From an uncultured bacterium (GTDB lineage: Bacteria; Cyanobacteriota; Vampirovibrionia; Gastranaerophilales; Gastranaerophilaceae), in assembly GCA_949035555.1 (NCBI GenBank), contig CAROLD010000001.1, forward strand, positions 1 to 64,000: DNA of 64,000 bases. The letters are read 5' to 3'. This document shows, piece after piece, positions 38,801 through 45,539 of this stretch. The notes beneath the pieces were generated by a model. The model saw nothing but the letters and a program-made list of their open reading frames with translations, was not told where the DNA came from and did no database searches. A program made the position numbers and the translations under genes. Within the stretch, counting starts at the first letter, position 1. Each line of letters begins with the position of its first letter.

Positions 38801-39062
38801 CCCCTCTCAACTTATACCCTTCATATTTTTTTGGTTTTGAGGAAATATAAGCCTCCAAATACGTAAGTGCTCCCTCAAAATTTTTATTATTTATCAAATC
38901 TTGAGCAGTTTCCAGCGCATCCTTATTACCTTTTATTTCTTTCTGTTCTGCAACTTCGGCACTAACAGCTTCATCATTTGCATAAACAGCATTTCCTGCA
39001 ACAGTAATTGCTCCCATCATCATTAAAATTAACAGTGCACATATATTCTTCTTATTTCTCAT
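35814..39062 (-). CDS. Exported TPR-repeat protein with Lys/Glu/Pro-rich C-terminal tail
   Basis: 1082 residues from the ATG at 39062, which has a GGGG SD 7 bp upstream (ATG 39077 is an alternative). Signal peptide LLILMMMGAITVAGNAVYA. About residues 35-430 carry tetratricopeptide repeats, for example YEGYKLRGDAYYALRRYDLAEKDY, GYYLNGVALAGLEQDEDAIWAF and NSYYFYNGLNELQLGNINSSIENF. From about 590 the sequence is low-complexity and acidic; from about 900 it becomes Lys/Pro-rich (KPVKEK, KVKKEKP), ending with KKKKKKKK and a Trp-containing basic patch. The TPRs suggest a periplasmic or surface scaffold; the tail may bind envelope polyanions. Specific role unknown. Confidence 0.8.
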   Translation of the reverse strand: MRNKKNICALLILMMMGAITVAGNAVYANDEAVSAEVAEQKEIKGNKDALETAQDLINNKNFEGALTYLEAYISSKPKKYEGYKLRGDAYYALRRYDLAEKDYQTAVDLKAEDDKFITNTKVITAAVLGADKNDQRQNPELGNLYAKLMYAQKAQNNPAYEVSYAKAVEFNSHIYLPQPKKDDITQINCPQKYGKVFNPQGDDKFLYGAIEDIEKENFRDSIFKSQYIISAYPDYYMGYYLNGVALAGLEQDEDAIWAFKKSLEKNSYDFEALAGIGQIYYSRAEKTFSVSDAKNSIEYFKKAIKLNPNCNSYYFYNGLNELQLGNINSSIENFNSAIKLKPNDYNSLYYKLIAQYIKGDYSDVIEGSTNLLYKHVSNYNSVLYLRALAQYKSESYDLALEDLGKIYNNTHDIYNEDIRYVSPKEKTLESYVYYLKAQILNKKGQGTKSDIARAYQNPIIAKLAGVEQVLKPYEKAMRGDTVTVEDYEKFLNAYRAVPSLLQANLRITEDDIENQYDYIRTTFDDLGVSFVYNNPYYQMIAIDDYAAKKYSLKLSGENVEKIVANKELELRQREENVPVLKAHTPQSEMIANENSTSIAQMLASQSLLTEVKSTSEKQVAKDNVIVSVQTKSEEVLISPPKTEEKMVEEVLPSDKTICENSEVAEIVPPNIETPEEKVVENSAPLEETIELPTVENVQETLISKESKEDEEKPVQITEDIQAKQSEPQVQASEEAKLESKINEKHAKVNPEEFSVASSKPLPVIENPEDVVELEPQSFMFKAPHQMPVESFEIKYPTKITEDFSGLKTAKEEKLPVIESVKSSDEDERIILPETDDEKVSNQKDESVAVPIVLVPEIGTPVVKNNEKVNAVMPDLELRPSEDVESVANANDTEVSPAEKPAKAAKVKKQKVKKQKTENEKPIKVKKEKPVKEQAEKPIREKKVKVKEVKPVKEEKLTESEQTIHSIVAETFGAAENETVETPGVTVETSEKPAKEVLEKPVKVKKEKPVKEIKPKKEKLEQPQISEETEAAPPVEEVKVNTTEPSEVINSEGSKKKKKKKKFHWWLRKNKVEDKIDQTEIIE

Positions 39063-39183
39063 ATTTACCCCGTACATACTAAAATCCTGATAAAATTATA
39101 CAATAGAAATAATAATTATTAAAATATTACACAAATTGTTATATTTTTAATGCTACAATTAAATAGAACAAATGGAGAAAATT

Positions 39184-39726
39184 ATGAAAAGATGCTCATG
39201 GGTTGATGAAAAATCTGAAATTTATACTAAATATCACGACGAAGAATGGGGTGTGCCCAAATATGATGATAAGGAACTATTTGAACTCTTAATTCTTGAA
39301 GGTTTTCAAGCGGGGCTTTCTTGGATCACTATCTTGAATAAACGTGAAGCTTTTCGTAAAGCTTTTGATAATTTTGAAGTAAAAAAAATTGCCGAATATG
39401 ACGAAGACAAAATTGAAGAATTAATGCAAGATTCAGGTATCGTCAGATGCAAAAACAAAATTATTTGCGCCATAAAAAATGCTAAAATTTTTATGGATAT
39501 ACAAAGCGAATTCGAAAGTTTTTCTAACTACATCTGGCATTTTACAGACGGGAAAATAATTAAAAATACATCAGGACAATTCCATGTTTCTACTCCCCTC
39601 TCAGACAAAATTTCGAAAGATCTGAAAAAACGCGGAATGAAATATGTTGGAACAGTAATTATATATTCATATTTACAGGCTATAGGAATTGTAGATGACC
39701 ACGAACAGGGATGTTTTAAATATTAA
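39184..39726 (+). CDS. tag: DNA-3-methyladenine glycosylase I
   Basis: 180 residues from ATG 39184, chosen because a GGAGAAAATT SD precedes it (an in-frame ATG at 39172 overlaps that SD). Zinc ligands are all present at the family's positions: C4, H18, H173, C177 (RCSW, YHDEEWG, HEQGC). E39 in ILEGFQAGLSW aligns with the substrate-binding Glu. It removes 3-methyladenine from alkylated DNA. It appears monocistronic. Very confident. Confidence 0.96.
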   Translation: MKRCSWVDEKSEIYTKYHDEEWGVPKYDDKELFELLILEGFQAGLSWITILNKREAFRKAFDNFEVKKIAEYDEDKIEELMQDSGIVRCKNKIICAIKNAKIFMDIQSEFESFSNYIWHFTDGKIIKNTSGQFHVSTPLSDKISKDLKKRGMKYVGTVIIYSYLQAIGIVDDHEQGCFKY

Positions 39727-39837
39727 AAATGTAAATTTTTCCGACTGACTAGCAAAATTATTTTTCTTTTGTTTTAAAATAAACATTGGATAAATATCAA
39801 TTTAAAATAAATAAGACATAATGGGGAAAAGGCTTTC

Positions 39838-40383
39838 ATGTCACTTGAAAATACACTAAAATACATAGGGAAAAATGTAAAACCCTATTGGCCGACAGTT
39901 GCTGTAGCATCAGCAGAACTTATTTTCCGTCCGCTTTTTACAATGATGGACAAAAAAGCACCGGAAGAGACTAAAAAATACACAGCTCTAAGAGAAGGGA
40001 TAACAGAACTTATTGCAGCTCCTACTTACCTTGCATTGCCGGTTTTAGCCGCTAAAGCAAGCGATTTGTTAAAAATAAAAGACCCTGCTAAGGTTAAAAT
40101 GGCTAAACACAACCTGCAAATTCTGGGCACCTGGACAGCTGCATTAGTTGTCATCCCTGGACTTTGTTCTGCTGTTGTAAAACCTTTCACTGACAGAATT
40201 TACAATAAAAAAGACAAAGAAGTAAATAAAACAGAAGATAAAAAATTTGACGTTACATCAGTATCTCCGGAAATCGAAAAACAAAAAGTTCCGATTACTC
40301 AAACAGGACAGGCAAAATTATACCCTAGAACTAACGTTAACATTGCTAACTTTACTAACTCTAACATGAAGGTAGGTGGATAG
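39838..40383 (+). CDS. Hypothetical membrane protein (paralogue of next gene)
   Basis: 181 residues. Two hydrophobic segments lie at about 55-72 (ELIAAPTYLALPVLAA) and 98-120 (LGTWTAALVVIPGLCSAVV). An N-terminal motif RPLFTMMD...TKKYTALRE is shared with RPGFILMD...TKKFSATKE of the following gene, so the two are tandem paralogues. The C-terminal third is polar and probably disordered. SD GGGGAAAAGG. No family recognised; probably lineage-specific. Operonic with the next gene, whose ATG follows its stop by one base. Confidence 0.7.
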   Translation: MSLENTLKYIGKNVKPYWPTVAVASAELIFRPLFTMMDKKAPEETKKYTALREGITELIAAPTYLALPVLAAKASDLLKIKDPAKVKMAKHNLQILGTWTAALVVIPGLCSAVVKPFTDRIYNKKDKEVNKTEDKKFDVTSVSPEIEKQKVPITQTGQAKLYPRTNVNIANFTNSNMKVGG

Positions 40384-40384
40384 T

Positions 40385-41122
40385 ATGATTAACGGAATTC
40401 AAAACGTATTAGCAAACCCTACATTCTACAATATTACTCAAGGTACAGCAACACAGATGGGTATTAAAACAGGTTTAAACTCTGTTGCTCGTCCGGGATT
40501 TATTTTAATGGACGGAAATATTGACCCGCATACAAAAAAATTCTCTGCTACAAAAGAATTTTTGTATCAGATAATAAGCTTAGCTATGTATCTGGGAATT
40601 ATCATTCCTGTCTTCCAAAAAGGTGCATATAAAGCGGCTCAAAAATATTTTAAAGATTCAGCTGTTTTAAAAGCGTTTAACTCTCCAGAGGAGTTTAAAG
40701 CCTTCCAAAAACTTACAGAAGAAGAAAAAGTAAAAAAACTTGCTGAACTTAGCAAAAAAGTTCTCAATAGCCCACAAGAGTTCAAAGTATTTAAGAAATT
40801 ATCAACTGAAAAACTCACTGAAGAAATGGCTAAACTGAAAGAAAAATCAGGATCCGGCGACGTATTCACCCGCAGGAACATAGATAAAGACAATGAAGAT
40901 TTGGCAAAAGGAGTAATTGAAACAAGTTCATTACTCGGTACAATTATTGGCTTAGCAATAATTGCTCCGCTAACTGCAACAAAAATTATTCACCCTATAA
41001 TGAAAGCTATTGGAATGGATAAAGGTGCGGAAGCCGCTATAGATAAACATCAAGAAAAAATCGCAGATGATAATGATGCTGACGACGATGATGATAAAAT
41101 TCAAAAGCGGGAAGACGATTAA
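40385..41122 (+). CDS. Hypothetical membrane protein (paralogue of preceding gene)
   Basis: 245 residues from the ATG at 40385 (SD GAAGGTAGG overlapping the previous gene's end; an in-frame GTG at 40376 is less likely). Shares the RPxFxxMD...TKK motif with the preceding protein. Hydrophobic segments lie at about 60-80 (QIISLAMYLGIIIPVF) and 185-205 (LLGTIIGLAIIAPLTA). The centre is a helical Lys/Glu-rich repeat in which SPEEFKAFQKLTEEEK is echoed by SPQEFKVFKKLSTEK. The tail is very acidic (DDNDADDDDDK). Function unknown. Confidence 0.7.
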   Translation: MINGIQNVLANPTFYNITQGTATQMGIKTGLNSVARPGFILMDGNIDPHTKKFSATKEFLYQIISLAMYLGIIIPVFQKGAYKAAQKYFKDSAVLKAFNSPEEFKAFQKLTEEEKVKKLAELSKKVLNSPQEFKVFKKLSTEKLTEEMAKLKEKSGSGDVFTRRNIDKDNEDLAKGVIETSSLLGTIIGLAIIAPLTATKIIHPIMKAIGMDKGAEAAIDKHQEKIADDNDADDDDDKIQKREDD

Positions 41123-41125
41123 TAT

Positions 41126-41159
41126 AAAAAAGGATAAGTTTCAAAACTTATCCTTTTTT
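41126..41159. terminator. Bidirectional terminator
   Basis: Stem AAGGATAAGTTT/AAACTTATCCTT with flanking A and T tracts between convergent genes. Confidence 0.85.
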
Positions 41160-41163
41160 ATTA

Positions 41164-42843
41164 CTATTTAAAACAGTTCATTGTTTCTTCTTTTACAACA
41201 TTACGCTTAACTTTTCTTGTAGCGGTTCTTGGAAGAGGTTCTTTTCTTACAACAATATTTACAGGACGTTTATATGGAGCCAGCTGTATAGACAAACCTT
41301 TTACCTCATTCACAATAAATTTTTGAAGGGCTTCTTCGTCTGAATATTTATTGAGAATATCTACGGTTGGAACAATTACAGTCATAATTTCTTCTGTACC
41401 ATCTTTAGCCCCGGTGGTTCTTGTCGCTCCAAAGACACAAATTTCAGAAAAATTATCATTTTGTTCTAAGACAGCTTCAACTTCCTCTGGGAATACTTTT
41501 TTACCTCCTGATAAAACAATCATATTTTTAATACGACCGGTTATATATAATCTGCCGTCTTCGTCAAATTGTCCAATATCACCTGTGTGCAGCCAGCCGT
41601 CTTCTTCCAAAACTTCGGCAGTTTTTTCAGGATTGTTATAATATCCTTTCATAACAGAAGGACCCTTTACAAGCAGTTCTCCTGTGTCAGGATCAATTTT
41701 GGCATCATAAGAGTCCAATACCGGTCCTACAGATAAAAGTTTTCTGTCCTCTCCTCTGTCAATCGAAATTATCGGACTAGTCTCAGACAAACCGTAGCCT
41801 TGGAAAATTTTTATACCAATTCGTTCAAAGAATTCTCCTACTGTTGGGTCTAAAGGAGCTCCACCTGAAATAAATCCATAGAAATTACCGCCGAATTTTG
41901 CAAGAATACTTCTGAATAACTGACGTTTTATATCATAATCAGTAATATATTCTGCGGCAGCATAAGAACGTTCAAATAAAAGTTTTTCTTCCAGCGGTAA
42001 AGATTTTATATCTGCTTCAATTGTATTTTTCAACAGTTTTAAAAAGGCTGGCACAACAATCATAAAATCAATTTTCTTTTCTCTCATATCACCCAATACA
42101 TCTTTAGGTTTTAAACTTTGCGGATAGAATATTGAAGATCCACGATTTAGAAATGTTGAAAATCCTACAGTTAATTCAAACAAATGATTCATCGGTAAAA
42201 TAGATAACAGATTTACATTTTCGTGTGGCAATATCTCCGGAAGAATTTTTGACATCTCAAGAACTTGAGTTGTCATATTACCAAAAGTAGTTTGTACACC
42301 TTTTGGAGCTCCGGTTGTACCTGATGTGTAAATTATCAGAGCTGTATCTTTTAATGAGCGATGACGCCATTTACATTCCCTTCCCGAAGGCAATGAATAT
42401 AAACTTGGAATATCACCATCATTAGACATTGGTTCATCCATCAAAATAAGATGTTTGATTGAAGTAATTCTTTTCTGTAATTCTAAAGCTTTTTCAATAT
42501 TGGCATGAGAAACTGCCAAAACTGAAGGCTGACAGCTTGTTAAAATGGATTCCAGCTCATAGATTGTAAGCTTGTTATCAAGCGGAACAGTCACCATGCC
42601 TGAAATTACTGCAGCAAATAAACATGCACCCATTTCGGGCATTGATTCTGATAAAATTGCAAGTTTTTCACCTTTTTGCATTTGCAAATCGGTAATCAAA
42701 TAGCTTGCAAACTGTTTGGTCAACAAACCCAAACCTTTATAAGTTAATTCTTTCCAGCCATATTTATTACGTTTTCCGAGAGCAATTCTTTCCCCGTATA
42801 ACTTTGTATTTTGATCTAGAAGTGATAAAACATTCTCTCTCAT
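41164..42843 (-). CDS. AMP-binding acyl-CoA/acyl-ACP synthetase
   Basis: 559 residues of the adenylate-forming superfamily: P-loop IIYTSGTTGAPKG, GYGLSETSP, GWLHTGDIG, and hinge plus catalytic GRIKNMIVLSGGKK. It activates fatty acids to acyl-adenylates and transfers them to CoA or ACP. It lies 66 bp downstream of an acyl-ACP thioesterase on the same strand; the pair could release and recapture fatty acids, for example for lipid remodelling. Chain length and acceptor cannot be read from the sequence. Confidence 0.9.
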   Translation of the reverse strand: MRENVLSLLDQNTKLYGERIALGKRNKYGWKELTYKGLGLLTKQFASYLITDLQMQKGEKLAILSESMPEMGACLFAAVISGMVTVPLDNKLTIYELESILTSCQPSVLAVSHANIEKALELQKRITSIKHLILMDEPMSNDGDIPSLYSLPSGRECKWRHRSLKDTALIIYTSGTTGAPKGVQTTFGNMTTQVLEMSKILPEILPHENVNLLSILPMNHLFELTVGFSTFLNRGSSIFYPQSLKPKDVLGDMREKKIDFMIVVPAFLKLLKNTIEADIKSLPLEEKLLFERSYAAAEYITDYDIKRQLFRSILAKFGGNFYGFISGGAPLDPTVGEFFERIGIKIFQGYGLSETSPIISIDRGEDRKLLSVGPVLDSYDAKIDPDTGELLVKGPSVMKGYYNNPEKTAEVLEEDGWLHTGDIGQFDEDGRLYITGRIKNMIVLSGGKKVFPEEVEAVLEQNDNFSEICVFGATRTTGAKDGTEEIMTVIVPTVDILNKYSDEEALQKFIVNEVKGLSIQLAPYKRPVNIVVRKEPLPRTATRKVKRNVVKEETMNCFK

Positions 42844-42909
42844 AGGTTTCTCCCTAATAATTCCCTAATCATTTTCCAAAGGCATTATATCACAAATATG
42901 CCTATGATG

Positions 42910-43680
42910 CTAGCATTTTGTAAACTCTGCCTTGATAAGGCAAACTTCGTCTCCGGTATTGGCGTTTTTGATTAAGTGTTCTGTAATATTATTTTCTTTA
43001 TCAGTTTTAACAATAGATAATATATCGTCGCCATATTTTACTTCATGTTTGAAATAAATATCCAGAGTTTTTAATTTATGTTGAATTCGAAAATCATAAT
43101 CAAGGGCTTCCATTGCCCAAGTTACATATACAGTATTATTAACATGCCCGTTCATATCCAAATCATCGTATCGGACATGGAAAAGTTTTTCACTATCAGC
43201 ATCAGAAATTGCTTTTAATTTTTGAAGAATTAAATCATCATCGCGCTTTTCAAACTTTATAAAATCCGGATATTCTGACATTATATTAAGAATTGATTTA
43301 TCTTTAGTATTTACAATAAACCACGATGTTACTGCTCTAAGCAGTCTCTTGCCTGTTTTATTATCATAACATTCAAAATCACGATATGCAGTCATTTTGT
43401 TGGCTCCACGAGATTCAGTTTGAACCCTGACCTCCTCAACTTTTTGTGGATAATCATCAAATTCAATTCTATAACGTATCAAAAACCATGCCAAGCCTTT
43501 ACTCAGTAGAGCTTCATTTGATAAATTCCCATCAATATATTTAATTGATTTAGCCGCCATATCCTGCATATAATTTAGCAATACCGCAGGTTTTATACAA
43601 TATTTCATATCAGCTTCTGACATTGAAACATTGTATCTATCTTCAAGAACAAATTTGTTCTTTTTATCTGCTGCAATCAT
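42910..43680 (-). CDS. Acyl-ACP thioesterase (FatA/FatB-like)
   Basis: 256 residues made of two hot-dog domains. First domain: KPAVLLNYMQDMAAKS and AWFLIRYRIEFDDYP with ESRGANKMTAYRDFE. Second domain: YDDLDMNGHVNNTVYVTWAMEAL, which holds the N-x-H catalytic motif typical of this family. It hydrolyses acyl-ACP to free fatty acid and ACP. Encoded 9 bp after the Na/Pi cotransporter gene and upstream of the acyl-activating enzyme, all on one strand. Confident family call. Confidence 0.9.
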   Translation of the reverse strand: MIAADKKNKFVLEDRYNVSMSEADMKYCIKPAVLLNYMQDMAAKSIKYIDGNLSNEALLSKGLAWFLIRYRIEFDDYPQKVEEVRVQTESRGANKMTAYRDFECYDNKTGKRLLRAVTSWFIVNTKDKSILNIMSEYPDFIKFEKRDDDLILQKLKAISDADSEKLFHVRYDDLDMNGHVNNTVYVTWAMEALDYDFRIQHKLKTLDIYFKHEVKYGDDILSIVKTDKENNITEHLIKNANTGDEVCLIKAEFTKC

Positions 43681-43689
43681 TGAACTCTC

Positions 43690-45447
43690 CTATTTTGCAA
43701 TGGGCTCAACGGCATAATGAGATTTGAATTCTGTAACCATATCCGAAAAATCATCATTATTTACTTCTTTTAGTTTATTTTTCAAAATATGTTTTGGAAT
43801 AGACGAATGGATAGATTGAATTATATTAGTTGCAATATTTGAACAGTGATCTGAAATACGTTCCAAATCATTCAAAACTTCTGCATAAACAAAACCGCGC
43901 TTGATATGAGATTTTTCTTTTTTAACACGTTTAATATGATTTTTCTTCGCAACATAGGCAATATCATCAACAACCTGCTCAAGAGGTTCTACGTGATAAG
44001 CCGCATCCAAATCATGCTCGACAAAAGCTTTGACAGTAACATCAAAAACTTCCTTAACTGCATTTACAACACGTTTTAATTCTTCAACTGTTTCCGGCAT
44101 CAGCTTCCATTCTTTTCTATGCATTTTATTTGCGATATTCAAAATATGGATTGCATGGTCTGCAATTTTTTCAAAATCGGAAATTGATAATATAAGCTGT
44201 GAAATCTTATTACTATCTTCATCGGATAATTCTTTTGCTGAAAGTTTCTGTAAAAATGCTTCCAAAGTATCTTGATATTTATCAATAAGAATTTCATTTT
44301 TATTAATAACTTCCGCAATTTTAGGATTGTACTGTTTCAACATTCTAACGGACATTACAAGGGTTTCTCTGGTTATTTTTGCCATATTGCCTGTTGTTTT
44401 GTAACACTGCGCTACAGCAATGGACGGGGTAAGAAGCAAACGTTCATCAAGGATAACTTCTTTTTCTCCTTTCCCTTCTTTTATAACAGTGTCAACAAAT
44501 TTTTGTAATACTTTACTCAACGGAAAGCATACAACAACAGTAACAACATTATAAACAGTATGAACAAGCGCTATTCCAAATGGATTTGCCATCATATCAA
44601 GCCTATTCACAAAATGAATAAATATTTCGTATAAAACAAGAAATGCGACTGCACCGGTTATATTAAATATAATATGCATAGCCGCAACTTTTTTAGCATT
44701 TGTGTTAACTCCGATACTGGATAACAATGCAGTAATGCAAGTACCTATATTTTGTCCGGCAACAATTGGTGCCGCGACTGCATATGGAATACTGCCGGTC
44801 ATGGAAAGAGCTTGCAACATACCAACTGATGCCGCAGAACTTTGAATAACAGCAGTTACAATTAAACCAACTATGAGTCCTAATATAGGATTATGGAACA
44901 AAGTTAATATATTAGAAAAATTAGGATCATGAGCAAGCGGTGCCATTGAAGAAGACATCAATCCCATACCGAACATTAAAATTGCAAAACCTATAAAAAA
45001 AGCTCCAACAGGTTTTCTTCTTGAATAATTATTTTTTGTAGTCATTAAAAGAATTACACCAATCAAAGCTAATATAGGGGAAAAAGATTCCGGTTTTAAA
45101 AGTCTTAAGAAAAAGTTTGTACTTTGAATACCGGATAAACTTAAAATCCACGATGTAGCAGTTGTTCCAATATTTGAGCCTAACGTAATTGCTATCGTCT
45201 GTCCTAATTTCATAATTCCGGAGTTAACAAACCCGACGAGCATAACAGAAACAGCAGAAGAACTTTGGACTGCGATTGTCATCCCCACGCCTAGCAGGAA
45301 ACCTTTAAAAGGATTTGATGTTAGTTGTGCTAAAAGTTTTTCCAGCTTGCCGCCTGAAATTTTCTCCAATCCGGCTGACATAACAATCATACCGTAAAGA
45401 AAAAACGCCAGCCCGCCGCATAAAGTAAATATCGAAAATATATCCAT
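43690..45447 (-). CDS. Na+/phosphate cotransporter family protein with PhoU-like domain
   Basis: 585 residues. The membrane half has two inverted repeats each with the signature QSSSA (VQSSSAVSVMLVG) or QSSAA (VIQSSAASVGML), with GSNIGTT and GQNIGTC partners. The C-terminal 230 residues are a cytoplasmic helical PhoU-like bundle (KIADHAIHILNIA, DLERISDHCSNIATNI). It probably imports phosphate with sodium. Overlaps nothing; the thioesterase gene follows at 9 bp, suggesting co-transcription. Confidence 0.92.
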   Translation of the reverse strand: MDIFSIFTLCGGLAFFLYGMIVMSAGLEKISGGKLEKLLAQLTSNPFKGFLLGVGMTIAVQSSSAVSVMLVGFVNSGIMKLGQTIAITLGSNIGTTATSWILSLSGIQSTNFFLRLLKPESFSPILALIGVILLMTTKNNYSRRKPVGAFFIGFAILMFGMGLMSSSMAPLAHDPNFSNILTLFHNPILGLIVGLIVTAVIQSSAASVGMLQALSMTGSIPYAVAAPIVAGQNIGTCITALLSSIGVNTNAKKVAAMHIIFNITGAVAFLVLYEIFIHFVNRLDMMANPFGIALVHTVYNVVTVVVCFPLSKVLQKFVDTVIKEGKGEKEVILDERLLLTPSIAVAQCYKTTGNMAKITRETLVMSVRMLKQYNPKIAEVINKNEILIDKYQDTLEAFLQKLSAKELSDEDSNKISQLILSISDFEKIADHAIHILNIANKMHRKEWKLMPETVEELKRVVNAVKEVFDVTVKAFVEHDLDAAYHVEPLEQVVDDIAYVAKKNHIKRVKKEKSHIKRGFVYAEVLNDLERISDHCSNIATNIIQSIHSSIPKHILKNKLKEVNNDDFSDMVTEFKSHYAVEPIAK

Positions 45448-45539
45448 ACGTTCCAGTCCTCTCCGAGGGGTTACTCGTCTTTAGTCATACAGAAATATTA
45501 TGCAATAAAGGTTTCCTTTTGACAATACCACAGTAAAAA

